From assembly GCA_020342235.1 (NCBI GenBank), contig CP073214.1, positions 1,860,001 through 1,924,000 of the forward strand: a stretch of DNA of 64,000 nucleotides, in the 5' to 3' direction. A model generated the notes under the pieces. That model was not told the origin of the DNA and ran no database searches. It saw only the letters and a program-made list of their open reading frames with translations. The position numbers and the translations under genes are program-made. Positions 9,968 to 19,831 of the stretch are shown here, in pieces (within the stretch, counting starts at the first letter, position 1; every line of letters begins with the position of its first letter). The stretch comes from Saccharomycopsis phalli (taxonomy: Eukaryota > Ascomycota > Saccharomycetes > Ascoideales > Saccharomycopsidaceae).

Positions 9968-10564
9968 TTATGAAGCTGATGCGCAATTGCACGAGGTATC
10001 AGCGCCCACTGTGGCGGGCGCGATTACCCGGCCCACGAGTCCGGCCTGCGCCGGGTGAGTTTCATCATTGAGAAGAAGCACAAGGTGGTTTTGGAGACCT
10101 AGTTTGTTGAGCGAGGCGACAAAGCGGAAATATTGCTGGCAGAGCATGCGCCGTGCCGCTGGATCTGCCGAGAGCGTAGCAAGGTTTAGATTTTTGTTGA
10201 GTTGGCTAATCACAATGATGTTTGCTGGGTTAGGCCGGGGTGCGTTGCCTGCATTTGTGGGGTTAGGGGAGTTGCCGGAGTTAGTGGCCATGAGCAGCAC
10301 CACCTCTTGAAGATCCACACAATCCACACAAGTGATCCGGGCAACCAATTGACGGTATCTGTCTGGAAACACGCTTGCCAACCTGGCCATGAGCCGCTCG
10401 ACTTTGAAGCCTCCAAATAAATTGTAGATGTGCACCTCGGGAGTGTGCGACTGGAATATATTGCACATGGCTGTGATGGCATAGTCCTGTAAAAGGCCAA
10501 TGTTTGTTCCCTCGACGGCAAAAACTGCCGGCTCATGAGGCTGTAAGCCGGCGAGTAAATCCAT
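9968..10564 (-). CDS. Uncharacterised protein, possible RecA-fold (Shu/Rad51-paralogue-like)
   Basis: The product is 198 aa and I do not recognise it with confidence. Alternating strands and helices suggest a RecA-type core: HIYNLFGGFKVERLMARL, then ITCVDCVDLQEVVLLM, then ANIIVISQLNKNL, then a long helix and NHLVLLLNDETHP. No Walker A motif is seen, as in the non-catalytic Rad51 relatives Psy3 and Csm2. The gene is head-to-head with REV7, with only 35 bp between the two start codons, so the two probably share a promoter. A recombination role would suit that neighbour but is inference. An Asn/Pro-rich insert (SGNSPNPTNAGNAPRPNP) interrupts the middle. Confidence 0.6.
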   Translation of the reverse strand: MDLLAGLQPHEPAVFAVEGTNIGLLQDYAITAMCNIFQSHTPEVHIYNLFGGFKVERLMARLASVFPDRYRQLVARITCVDCVDLQEVVLLMATNSGNSPNPTNAGNAPRPNPANIIVISQLNKNLNLATLSADPAARRMLCQQYFRFVASLNKLGLQNHLVLLLNDETHPAQAGLVGRVIAPATVGADTSCNCASAS

Positions 10565-10599
10565 GGGTGGAATTTTTCACGGCTTTTTTTTTCCTGGAC

Positions 10600-11793
10600 A
10601 TGGATCGTGGGCTCAGGCTTACGCCGCAGAACATGTATCACTGTCTTGGGGAGTATCTCAAGGTCTGGCTCAATGTCATTGCCTATGAGCGGGGACTCTA
10701 TCCGCGCGAATCGTTTGCTACGAGGCTGGTGAGTAGTTTTGGGTTGGTGGTGCCAGTGAGCCGGGACCCGAGTGTGGTGGAGTGGCAGGACGGGTTTGTT
10801 GCGAGTGTTTTGGGTTTTTTTTTGCGGCAGCGGGAAAACAGGGTCCGGAACGTGTCGTTGGTGGTGTTTGATGAGGGGAGACGGCCGGTGGAGCGATATG
10901 TGGTGGATGTTTCTGGAACGGTGGTTGTAGATGTGGCGTCGTTGGACGTGGAGTATCGGGAGACGAGTGGGATGAGCTGGGGAGTATTGTATGGGGAGTT
11001 TCGGTCGTTGGTGTATAGTTTGATGAAGGGGACGCGAGGGCGAGGGGAGGTGGAGGGAGGGAGTTATGAGGTGTATATGGAGGGTGATTTGCAGATGGGG
11101 GTGGGTAGTGAGTGGGTAGTTGATCCGGTAGGGGGGAGGAAGGAGGAGGGGAATTCAGGGAGGAAATTGGGGAGGAAATTGGGTAGGAATTTAGTGAGGG
11201 ATGATGGGAGGGATGGGAGGGTGTCAAAGGTGACTGAAAAAGTGTCAAGGGTATCTGAAAAAGTGTCAAGGGTATCTGAAAAAGAGATGTATGAAAAAGT
11301 AGAGAGGTTTGGAAAAGTAGAGAGGCATGAAAAAGTAGAGACGTCAGAAGGAGAGTCTGAAAAAGAGTTTGAAAAAGATTCTGAAAGAGTATCTAAAAGA
11401 GTGTCTAAAAGAGTGTCTAAAAGAGTGCCTGAAAAAGTGCCTGAAAAAGTGCCTGAAAAAGTGCCTGAAAAACAGCCTCAACAGCCTCAACAGCCTCAAC
11501 AGCCTAACCAGTCTCAAAGAAATCCTCAACAGTCTCAAACCCCCAGAATACCCCAGAATACCCCACTCACCCCATTCAAATCCATCGAAATCGGCATCCT
11601 CCACATCTACAGCCACCTCGAGCCGGCTCAGGGCTCAGGACCCGCTTTTTCTCGTGGCAATGCCACATTTTCTCTGCGACATGGGACACCAGCTACCATT
11701 GTAAGTACACATCTCCCTGCAAAACAGCCACTGACAGCAGAACAGAAAAGGATAAATTCCGCCCGCGCGTGGCCAGACCCGGACGGTACGTGA
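10600..11793 (+). CDS. REV7: REV7-like HORMA protein, DNA polymerase zeta subunit
   Basis: Rev7 is the HORMA-domain subunit of translesion polymerase zeta. The N-terminal 130 residues match it: a helix (GEYLKVWLNVIAYERGLYP), the VPVSRDPSVVEW loop and the strand VSLVVFDEGRRPVERYVVDV. A conserved closing strand, FKSIEIGILHIYSHLEP, lies near residue 330. Between them is a long insert of low-complexity repeats (EKVSRVS, VSKR, EKVP, QQPQQP), so the protein reaches 397 aa against about 245 in S. cerevisiae. The ATG at 10600 is chosen because upstream codons lie inside the divergent gene. The frame overlaps VAN1 on the same strand by 113 bp. If the VAN1 intron is also removed from this transcript, REV7 would end near 11755. 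Confidence 0.82.
   Translation: MDRGLRLTPQNMYHCLGEYLKVWLNVIAYERGLYPRESFATRLVSSFGLVVPVSRDPSVVEWQDGFVASVLGFFLRQRENRVRNVSLVVFDEGRRPVERYVVDVSGTVVVDVASLDVEYRETSGMSWGVLYGEFRSLVYSLMKGTRGRGEVEGGSYEVYMEGDLQMGVGSEWVVDPVGGRKEEGNSGRKLGRKLGRNLVRDDGRDGRVSKVTEKVSRVSEKVSRVSEKEMYEKVERFGKVERHEKVETSEGESEKEFEKDSERVSKRVSKRVSKRVPEKVPEKVPEKVPEKQPQQPQQPQQPNQSQRNPQQSQTPRIPQNTPLTPFKSIEIGILHIYSHLEPAQGSGPAFSRGNATFSLRHGTPATIVSTHLPAKQPLTAEQKRINSARAWPDPDGT
11225..11510 (+). repeat. Coding minisatellites in the REV7 tail
   Basis: Several short units keep the REV7 frame: GTGTCAAGGGTATCTGAAAAA, then AGAGTGTCTAAA, GTGCCTGAAAAA and CAGCCTCAA. The order shows successive local expansions between the HORMA core and its last strand. 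Confidence 0.88.
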
Positions 11794-13145
11794 AATACGG
11801 GTATTTCATCGTGCTTGCCGTACTTGCCGTGTTGGTCTTCAACAAGGCCCGGCACCAGGCGTTTTCGCTCGACAACTTGACCCACAGCATCACAAACTGG
11901 CAGCAGGACCAGGACGAGCTCCGTTTTCCCAACTCCAAGGGCGGGTTTGCCGATCACAAGCAGTATCATGTCACCGCGGACGGAGTCTCTCAGGACGAGC
12001 TTCTGCCAAAAGACCTGCACGAACTCTTCAAGACAGTGTCCTACTACGACTTGAACGACTTCCAGGGCCATCCACAGGGTCTGGAGGCAGGTGACGTTGT
12101 TTTGCTCTTGATTCCGCTCCGCAATGCCGAACATGTGCTCCCGTTGATGTTCAAGCATCTCATGAATTTGGACTACAAGCATAGCCAGATCGACCTTGCT
12201 TTCCTTGTGAGCGACTGCTCGCCGGGTGACAAGACCCTCGACACGCTTTTCGAGTACAGCATCATGCTCCAGAACTCCACCTTGATCCAGCATTTGCTTG
12301 ATCAGGAACATGACCTCGAGCAGCGGGGGAAGCAGCTCAAGGGAACCAGCGACTTGTATCTCCACTACATGGACCAGGAATACGTCCAGAAGATCAAGAC
12401 CCAGTTCCAGCCCCCGTTCCACACCGAGTTCAAACAGCCCTTCCGCAGCGTCCAGATCTTTGAAAAGAACTTTGGCCAGGTCATTGGCCAAGGATTTAGC
12501 GACAGACACGCAGTCAAAGTTCAGGGAATCCGTCGGAAACTCATGGGCCGTGCCAGAAACTGGCTCATCAACACCACTTTGAAGCCATACCACTCGTGGG
12601 TGTATTGGCGTGACGCCGATATCGAGGAGTCGCCGCTGTCTCTCATCCAGGACTTGATGAAACACAACTATGACGTCATGGTCCCAAACATCTGGCGGCC
12701 GCTTCCAGAGTTTTTGGGTAACGAACAGCCCTATGATCTCAACACTTGGATCGAGTCTCAAGGCGCACTCGACTTGGCAAAGACCTTGGACGAGGATGAC
12801 GTCATTGTCGAGGGTTATGCCGAGTATCCTACCTGGCGAGTGCATCTTGCCTATCTCCGCGAGAAAACCGGCAATCCGTCGCAGTTGATTGACATGGATG
12901 GTGTTGGAGGGGTGTCTATTCTTGCCAAGGCCAAGGTGTTTCGCCAGGGCGTCTCATTCCCGGCTTTTACCTTTGAGAACCATGCTGAAACCGAGGCGTT
13001 TGGCAAAATGGCAAAGAAGATGGGTTTCCGGGTCGGAGGGTTGCCCCACTACACAATATGGCACATTTACGAGCCGAGCGAGGATGATTTGGTGGAAATT
13101 GCCAAGAAGGAGCGCAAGAAGCGACGTGAGGGTCATGGGGTGTAG
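11681..13145 (+). CDS. VAN1: Van1-type alpha-1,6-mannosyltransferase subunit, spliced
   Basis: Van1 pairs with Mnn9 in mannan polymerase I of the cis-Golgi, which starts the long alpha-1,6 backbone of N-linked mannan. Exon 1 is 11681-11700 (MGHQLP and part of a Leu codon), the intron is 11701-11740 and exon 2 is 11741-13145, giving 474 aa. The long frame of exon 2 has no ATG near its start, which is what revealed exon 1. A short cytosolic tail is followed by one signal anchor (FIVLAVLAVLVF). Then come QVIGQGFSDRHAVKVQGIRR, the DAD metal site at 298-300 (YWRDADIEE) and HYTIWHIYEPS, all typical of Van1 rather than Anp1 or Mnn9. The N-terminal luminal region is shorter than in S. cerevisiae (535 aa). 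Confidence 0.94.
11701..11740 (+). other. VAN1 intron (40 bp)
   Basis: The donor is GTAAGT, the branch-like CACTGAC ends only about 6 nt before the acceptor AGCAG, and the splice restores the frame TT|A (Leu). It lies inside the open frame of REV7. Confidence 0.85.
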
Positions 13146-13251
13146 AGTGGAGTGATGGAGATGTTGCACGGTTGATAGAGTGACTAGAAGGGGCGTGCAA
13201 TATGTAGATGGTATACTGTGTAGATGAATGTATACAGCTTGGATACAATAT

Positions 13252-13430
13252 GTAGATGGATGGAGATGAGTGTAGATGGATGGAGATGAGTGTAGATGGA
13301 TGGAGATGAGTGTAGATGGATGGAGATACAATGGTATACTACAGTTGTGTAGATTCGATGATATAGATACAATGTACACTACAGTTGTGTAGATTCGATG
13401 ATATAGATACAATGTACACTACAATTATTG
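13252..13430. repeat. Minisatellite downstream of VAN1
   Basis: The unit TGTAGATGGATGGAGATGAG is repeated about four times. It is followed by a direct duplication of a unit of about 51 bp containing CTACAGTTGTGTAGATTCG. Confidence 0.88.
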
Positions 13431-13609
13431 TAAGAGCTACCCTAAAAATCTATTCGTCTGTTTGCTTGTAGGAAATAGCCTAGTCAAGCAAATATATCTT
13501 GACTATTTTACCAACTCGTACCCTAGTTACTATATTGCAATTATGTAGGTACAATGATGTAGATACAATAATGTAGGTACAATAATGTAGATACAATAAT
13601 GTAGATACA

Positions 13610-13970
13610 TTATAATAATATTATTCATAAAAGGCTATAGCTATACTAGGATCCCTGAGGAGGATTACACTTTGCCGTCTACGACCAAGGATAGTACTGC
13701 TATGTAATCGAAAAAAAGCTCCACAACAGAGATAAACTTTCAACTAGTGCTTGCAAATATGTAAAGTAATGGACATTAGAAGAGCAGTGAGTTTCCTAGG
13801 TCGTAGGTGACTTGAGTCACCCCTCCTGATGTGCTGTAGCAAAAAGAAACCACCAGTCCAGCACACACGAGTTGAATCATACAAGTGTAAGCTTTGCCTT
13901 GTCTGAAAATAGACGGGCTTGATTGCAGTAGTGGTTCCTCCGTAAATATTATTATCATTAGACTACAATT
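13610..13970 (-). repeat. Dispersed repeat, long inverted copy
   Basis: On the minus strand the family landmarks appear in the same order as at 425-850: TGCAATCAAGCCCGTCTATT, GGCAAAGCTTACACTTG, GACTCAAGTCACCTACGACC, CTAGTTGAAAGTTTATC and CTATAGCCTTTTATGAAT. Both ends carry AT-rich ATTATTATC runs. Confidence 0.55.
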
Positions 13971-14269
13971 GGTGCGTTGTAGAGTTCAATTAATGTGTTT
14001 TAAATTATAGCTGGTGTCATGTTATACTACATTAGTTATGTCATCGTAGATATGACCATTGCCAGCTGTATCCAATTCATACTGTATCCAGAACCGATCT
14101 CATCGGTAAACAAGTCTCCACTCGACTATACTGGAGCACAGTCACCTACTCAACTTCTAAATCTGTCAATGTCAATAGTCCAATTATAAACCACACCATT
14201 TGCCAACAGCCAAGCAATTACAACAAAGAGAAATCCTCCCTCATAATCTCCATAGGGCTACCGTGCTAA

Positions 14270-14510
14270 TGCTCCAGAGAAGGATGATTCAAGCCACCTA
14301 CGACCTAGAAAAGCTCACTGCCATCCAATGTCAATTACTCTGCATATTTACCAACATGGGTTGAAAGTTTTTCTGTTGCCGAGTTTCTTTCGACGACTAC
14401 ATAGCAGCACCGTCCTAAGACATAGACGATAAAGTATCAATCTCTCTGGGAGCCTAGTATAACTGTAGTCTCACATACATATTATTATTATTAATATGAT
14501 ACGGGTTGAT
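14270..14510 (+). repeat. Dispersed repeat copy
   Basis: Landmarks are CAAGCCACCTACGACCTAGA, GACGACTACATAGCAG, CTCTGGGAGCCTAGTATAAC and an ATTATTATTATTA tail. It is diverged and has no coding frame. Confidence 0.5.
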
Positions 14511-14699
14511 GAAATTGCAAAGCTCGATTTCTACGCATTGGTGAAGTACTAGATTCCCCAGTGAAATACACAACCACCTCAACAAGATCAAAAACCTTTA
14601 GACAAGATGGCCAAATAAAAGTATTACCAATTACAATCAAGTGTGGCCTAGTTGTAAACCATAATCACCTTGCATCAAATCAGTATGGACAACCGTATA

Positions 14700-14950
14700 A
14701 TGTATCAGGATCAAAGGTGGTCAAGTCACCTAAAACCTAGGCAAAAGCTCACTGGTCCTTCAATGCCCATTTTTCTGAATTTTCCAGTACCAGTTGAGGG
14801 TTTCCATCTTTGTTATAGAGTTTTCTTCTGACAAATAGCGGCGCCGTTGAGTCGTAGACGGCAAGCATAATCTCCTCTGGGAGCATAGTCTTCCCTGGGA
14901 GCATAGTATAGCTATGAACTCAAACAACTTGGTATTATTATCATCAAATC
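14700..14950 (+). repeat. Dispersed repeat copy
   Basis: Landmarks are CAAGTCACCTAAAACCTAG, GTCGTAGACGGCAAGC and a locally duplicated CTGGGAGCATAGT, then TATTATTATC. It is in the same orientation as the preceding copy. Confidence 0.5.
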
Positions 14951-15039
14951 GGAATTACTTGAAAGGAATTTCACTCCATGGCTCCACTATGCCTTTCAGA
15001 ACTTGGTTCAGAAATTCTGGTCCGACTATTCACAGGCAA

Positions 15040-15175
15040 TGGTCTAACCAGACATTCTCTTTACATGGAAAAGGTATCGCTTGACTCAAACATATTATAT
15101 CTTATCATATCCTAGTTACTATTTACATCTCTCTGGGGCTGATAGCTATAGTCTTGAATAAAATAATAATGATGA
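15040..15175 (+). repeat. Dispersed repeat, end fragments
   Basis: ATCCTAGTTACTATTTACATC and CTCTCTGGGGCTGATAGCTATA join the right-module end and the left-module tail of the family within about 60 bp. Confidence 0.4.
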
Positions 15176-15242
15176 CTTACATCTGATAACTTACCCATCT
15201 GGATAACCTACCCACCTATAACTCACCCACCTATAACTCACA

Positions 15243-16988
15243 TCATGGATGAACCTCCTCCAACCCATACTCAGGCTTAAACCACTCCTCTCTCAAAGTG
15301 CACCACAACTGCTTGGCCAAACCCAACGCCCGAACCTCACTCGTCGATTTCCCCTCAATATACACCTTGAGCTTCGGCTCGGTCCCCGACCCGCGTGCCG
15401 TGAACCTGACAAACTCGTCGCGCGAGTCAAGAAACAACTCTCCCGTGATCATTTGCGAAGACGTGTCCACTGGCAAAAGAGGAACGCCGTCACTGGTCGA
15501 AGAGTCGTATCCCGTGGTCAAATCGCGCCACGACGACACGTTAAACTTGCCAATTGTAGTCGGCGACTGTGAGTACGAGCCTCGCACGGCAGCAAAGATC
15601 TTGTCAGTGACTGACAAGTCGCTGAACTTGTAATACCCGTTGTACTCCTTAAAGTAGCCAAACCTGTCAAACCCCTGCTGTAAGACTTGTACAAGGGAAA
15701 TGCCCTGGTCGATGGTCCAGAAACGATAGAGCTGGAGGAACACAGTCAAGGCGGCAAGTCCGTCTTTGTCATGAACGTTTGGAAACATGAACCCAATGGC
15801 CTCCTCGTAGCCAAATGGCACGACAAATCCCTGTTTCTCCAAGTCAATGGCCTTGTTACCGATCCATTTGAACCCGGTCAAGGTGTCCTGGTAGTGGAAC
15901 CCGAGTTTCTGGGCCATGGCTCGGATCATCTGCGACGATACTGTGGAGTTGAGCAAGTACACTCTGGACAAGTCGGGAATGTGCTGAACCACGTAGTAGG
16001 CAAAGAGGAACCCGAGCTCGTTGCCTGTGAGCTGCCGAAACGAGGATCCGTCGCGGACTGCGGCCGAGAATCTGTCGGCGTCAGGGTCGTTGGCAAGAAT
16101 CAAGTCCAACTCTAGCTCGTTGGCACGGGCCATGGCCAAGTCAAGTGCGCCCTTTTCCTCGGGGTTTGGGAACCGCACTGTGCGGAAGTCTGGGTCTGGT
16201 TGCTGCTGCTGGGACACTGCGACGTAGGACATGCCAAAGAGGTCGAAAATCGGCCGGACAAACTCGTCGCCGACTCCGTGCATCGGGGTGTATATGAACT
16301 TGATTTTGTCGTAGCCAGACACGTCGCCGTGCAACACTGAGGACCGGAGCTTGGCGTAGTATTCAGTCATCACCAGCTGTTTGCAGCGGACCAAGGCGTC
16401 GGTTCGTGGAGGAAACAGCTCAAACGCCTCCCAGACGTTGTTCCACGGCTTGAGATTCGCGAGGATCGCTTGGGCGATGTTGCTGTCGTTTGGCGGGATG
16501 ATCTGGCACCCGTTGCTCCAGTACACTTTATACCCATTATCTGCGGCCGGATTGTGACTGGCAGTGATCATGACCCCGCAACCGGCCTGGAAATGATCGA
16601 CGGCAAACGGAACAAATGGTGTGGGCGCCAATTCAGAGCCGTCGTCGTCTAAATAGTACACCTTGAAACCCCGGACCAAAAACACCGAGGCAGCAATCTG
16701 GGCAAATTCCCTGGAGTTGTGGCGGTGATCGTGGCCAATAACCACGCTGCGGCTCCCAGTGATACACAGGGCCAATCCCTGAGACGTTTGCAATACCGTC
16801 ACCCAGTTTATTCTCGAGAATCCGGCCTCCATCTTGGCCCGCAATCCTGCGGTACCAAAGGTGATTCTCGAGCCAAGCAAGTCATTCAAGGCGCTGTCGT
16901 TGCCAGATTCATAGAGCCGTGTGATCTGGGCCCGTGTCACCGGGTTTCGGTCGATTTCGAGCCACTGTTGCACCAATTGTGCTGTCAT
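15243..16988 (-). CDS. PGM3: Phosphoribomutase / phosphoglucomutase family enzyme
   Basis: This is an alpha-D-phosphohexomutase of the Pgm3/Prm15 type. In S. cerevisiae that enzyme mainly interconverts ribose-1- and ribose-5-phosphate, with weak phosphoglucomutase activity. The 581-aa product has all four hallmarks in order: the phosphoserine loop TASHNP (142-147, Ser144), the metal loop DPDADR (301-306), the sugar loop FGYEEAIGF, and the phosphate-binding RGSGTEPKLKVYIE near the C-terminus. Upstream, TCACGTGA lies at 17026-17033, about 40 bp before the start. The assignment to Pgm3 rather than Pgm1/2 rests on length and the PGM2L-like motifs. Confidence 0.93.
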   Translation of the reverse strand: MTAQLVQQWLEIDRNPVTRAQITRLYESGNDSALNDLLGSRITFGTAGLRAKMEAGFSRINWVTVLQTSQGLALCITGSRSVVIGHDHRHNSREFAQIAASVFLVRGFKVYYLDDDGSELAPTPFVPFAVDHFQAGCGVMITASHNPAADNGYKVYWSNGCQIIPPNDSNIAQAILANLKPWNNVWEAFELFPPRTDALVRCKQLVMTEYYAKLRSSVLHGDVSGYDKIKFIYTPMHGVGDEFVRPIFDLFGMSYVAVSQQQQPDPDFRTVRFPNPEEKGALDLAMARANELELDLILANDPDADRFSAAVRDGSSFRQLTGNELGFLFAYYVVQHIPDLSRVYLLNSTVSSQMIRAMAQKLGFHYQDTLTGFKWIGNKAIDLEKQGFVVPFGYEEAIGFMFPNVHDKDGLAALTVFLQLYRFWTIDQGISLVQVLQQGFDRFGYFKEYNGYYKFSDLSVTDKIFAAVRGSYSQSPTTIGKFNVSSWRDLTTGYDSSTSDGVPLLPVDTSSQMITGELFLDSRDEFVRFTARGSGTEPKLKVYIEGKSTSEVRALGLAKQLWCTLREEWFKPEYGLEEVHP

Positions 16989-17026
16989 TGTTGATGATGA
17001 GGAAAACAGGCCTGATGACCCGGGGT

Positions 17027-17032
17027 CACGTG
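17027..17032. promoter_or_regulatory. CACGTG box upstream of PGM3
   Basis: A palindromic CACGTG in the context GGTCACGTGATA lies 39 bp before the PGM3 ATG. It is a Cbf1- or Tye7-type E-box candidate. Confidence 0.45.
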
Positions 17033-17654
17033 ATACAGTGTGGGAGGTGGTATATTTGGCCGTGTTATCAATCTGGTTGTGTTATTAATCTGGTTGTGTT
17101 ATCAATCTGGTTGTGTTATTAATCTGGCCGTGTGTTTATCAATCCAACTGTTTCTAGTATTTGTATTCGTAATGTGCTAGTGTATTTATTTACTCTACTT
17201 TCTGTTGTATAATCAAGTTTACTGTCATGAGAGCTGCCTAGTGTATAATTTAGTTCACTTTCAGCCTGGTGTTTATAATTTCTCCACTTTCCACTGTCAT
17301 TCATATGAGAGCTGCCTAGTGTTTATAATTTTTCCACTATTCACTGTCATTCTTAGGAGAGCTACCTAGTGTAATTTAGCCACTTCTAGTCACTTTTACC
17401 TAGTCTACATACCTCCTAGTGACTTTATTAATAACCAACGACTTTTCCCATGTAACAAGGCAACTTCTAGTTCATTACCAATCCCTGTATCATTCCTGTT
17501 CCTTCAAGTGCTTGTCTTTCTATTGTCCGAGGATCCGACTGTGCCGCCTATTTTCAAACTCTAAATAGTTGGACATTAACTTCTCAAACAATGTAAACTT
17601 AATCAACACGATCTAGGTTATATTACGCCAATGAGCAGGCATCCAGTCTTGTAT

Positions 17655-17940
17655 TGGCAGTCTATCTACTCTACAGTCTGTCTACTCTGCAGTCTATCTA
17701 CTCTGCAGTCTATCTACTCTACAGTCTATCAGCTACTCTTCAGTCTATCAGCAGCCATTTTTCAGTGTTATCATCTACTCTTTAGTATTATATCAGCTAC
17801 TCTTCAGTCTTATCTACACTTCAGTCTTATCTACACTTTAGTCTTATCATCTACTCTGCAGTGTTATATTAGCCACTCTTCAGTCTTACTATCTACTCTT
17901 CAGTCTTATAATAGCCACTCTTCAGTCTTATCTACTCTCC
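17655..17940. repeat. Degenerate minisatellite, CAGTCTATCTACTCT type
   Basis: About eighteen diverged units contain CAGTCT(TA)ATCTACTCT. It lies just past the 3' end of the methyltransferase gene. Confidence 0.8.
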
Positions 17941-18051
17941 AACCTTACCCCTCCCTCTCCCTCTCTACCATACGTCAGTGTCTTGTATTCTAGCCTACTT
18001 CATACTAATTCCTATTCACACGCAGTCTACGCAACACTAGCTACACACCAC

Positions 18052-19591
18052 TCATTTAAACCAAGTGTTTGGCTTGCCATCATGAACCACAGCCTGCAAA
18101 CCAAGCTGCTTTGGCACATAGTTGATCCGTTGGTACGAGTTGATGTTCTTGCGCAACACAATCTGGTAGCAGGTGGCCGAGCCCTGTCTCGAGATAATCG
18201 TCGACGAGGCCAAGAAAAACTCCCAGATCCGGAACCATCTGATGCCGTACTTGTTGATGACCTTGTCCTTGTTTCCCATCCAGTTCCGGTACCATCTCCA
18301 CAACGTGGCAGAGTAGTGCACACCAATGTTGTCAATCGAAGTGACCTCAAACCCAGTGGCCTCCAACTTGGACACAACAAAGTCCAATGGTGTCGACGCA
18401 TCGGCACCCGGGAAAATGTACTTGTTCATGAACAAGCCCCAGATCAAATCCTCATATTGCCAGTACTTGCGCAAGCCGGCATACTGCAAAAAGAAAATCC
18501 CGTCGTCGTCCAACATGTCAAACACCTGCCGCAAAAACGACCCAAACTTCTTGATCCCCACGTGTTCCGCCATTTCCAAACAGGTGATCTTGTTGTACCC
18601 ACCCTCTGGAACCGGTACGTCCCGATAATCCATGCACAAGATCTTGGATTGCTCCGGACTGATGCCGTGTTTTGCCAACTGGTTCATGCCGTAAGCGGTC
18701 TGGTTCTTCCCCAAGGTGATTCCCGTGACATGTGCGCCACGAACTGCCGAAGCATACGAAGCTAAAGTGCCCCAGCCACAGCCAAGGTCCAACAACTTCT
18801 CGCCCTTTTTCAAGTCGATCTTGTCACACACAATCTTGAGCTTGTTGTCTTGCAATTGCTCCAAGGACTCCTCGGAATCAATGTCCGAGATCACTCCGGA
18901 GGTGTAGATCATGCGTGGGCCCAAGAACCACGAGTAAAAGTCGTCTCCTCGGTCGTAATGATCACGTACCTGCTCCTCGTCCTGCGACCGGGTGTGCATA
19001 ATCACCTCGGGAATCATGCCAAACAAGAAAAAGTAAAACAACGATGGCGTGAACTTGAAGCTGCTCCAGTCGTGTCTGTACTCCAACACATCGAGCGCGT
19101 CCCCATTGAAGCTCACCTTGTTGGCAAAATACAACTCGTGGAACGTCTCCCATGGGATCTTCGACCCGTGGTACTTCTTGGCCAACTTGTCGTCGTGGAA
19201 AGTAAGGTACTCCTCAATCGGTTTGCCGGGCAACTTGACCTTCTCGTTGATCCGCGGCGAGAAACTCGAGGCAAACGTCCAGTATGCCACGAGAATTGGA
19301 AGCGCAAAAAGCAACGCAAGAAAGAGCCAGGTCTTGCACCCGCCTCCCAACTTGCGAGCAAGGTAAAATGGCACCGCGACAATGAGCGAGATCAACACAA
19401 GGTTGGAAAAACTCTTTGATCCCGGGCCGTCGGCAGGCAATGGCGCGTTTTTAATCGCAGGTGACTGGGATTAGTATATATATATATATATATTCGCAAA
19501 CCCCACTTACGTCAGTAGTCAAAACACCAGACACTTTCGTCGCTGGCGGCTGTGCGGCCGCCTTGGGGGTCTTTATAAACTCAAGATCCAT
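18052..19591 (-). CDS. MTS1: Sphingolipid C9-methyltransferase, spliced
   Basis: This enzyme methylates C9 of the sphingoid base of fungal glucosylceramide using S-adenosylmethionine. It is known from Candida, Pichia and filamentous fungi and absent from S. cerevisiae. Exon 1 is 19511-19591 (MDLEFIKTPK...LTTD), the intron is 19465-19510 and exon 2 is 18052-19464, giving 497 aa. Two N-terminal membrane segments (about 48-70 and 74-92) are followed by a cyclopropane-fatty-acid-synthase-type domain. The SAM-binding LLDLGCGWG lies at about 251-259, then CLEMAEHVGIKKFGSF and QYEDLIWGLFMNKYIFPGAD. It probably sits in the ER membrane. The gene is divergent from CYB5, an electron donor for several lipid-modifying oxidases. 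Confidence 0.94.
19465..19510 (-). other. MTS1 intron (46 bp)
   Basis: Minus-strand donor GTAAGT, a (TA)n tract, branch TACTAAT and acceptor CCCAG only about 6 nt later. The phase-0 splice joins LTTD to SPAIKNAP. Confidence 0.9.
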
Positions 19592-19831
19592 TGGTGAAAG
19601 AATAATCGACTTGTTTTGCTCGCGTGAAATTTCATGCGACTTAACACGTGTAAAATCTCACCTGTAACACACGTCCCCTCCCCCTTTTTTTTTCTTGAAA
19701 AAAAAAAAAGCAAAAATTTGGCAGAGTCGAACTCAACGTAAATAATATGGAAAATCCGCAATTCAGGGTGCTCGACTGCGGTTACCAATTGCCGTCGTGT
19801 CATTGGCTAGTATACGACATACGACCCTGAC

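Larger units (their letters stand above)
13146..15242. other. Gene-free stretch: minisatellites and dispersed repeats
   Basis: The shared 3' flank of VAN1 (+) and PGM3 (-) holds a 20-bp array at 13252-13330 and a 51-bp duplication at 13330-13430. A loose AATGTAGATACAAT array at 13540-13610 is followed by dispersed-repeat copies: 13440-13530, 13610-13970 (inverted), 14270-14510, 14700-14950 and 15040-15175. No gene is seen. Confidence 0.7.
16989..18051. other. Gene-free stretch with tandem repeats
   Basis: The PGM3 upstream region (CACGTG at 17027-17032) is followed by a GGTTGTGTTAT(C/T)AATCT repeat at 17065-17135. Then come a CACTGTCATTC-containing duplication around 17230-17370 and a pyrimidine-rich ACTCT(T/G)CAGTCTTATCT array at 17655-17940. 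No gene is seen. Confidence 0.65.

Noticed and set aside
11769-11771. GTG at 11769 as the VAN1 start
   Set aside because: Yeast nuclear genes do not normally start on GTG. A canonical small intron at 11701-11740 connects this frame to an ATG at 11681 with a sensible N-terminus.
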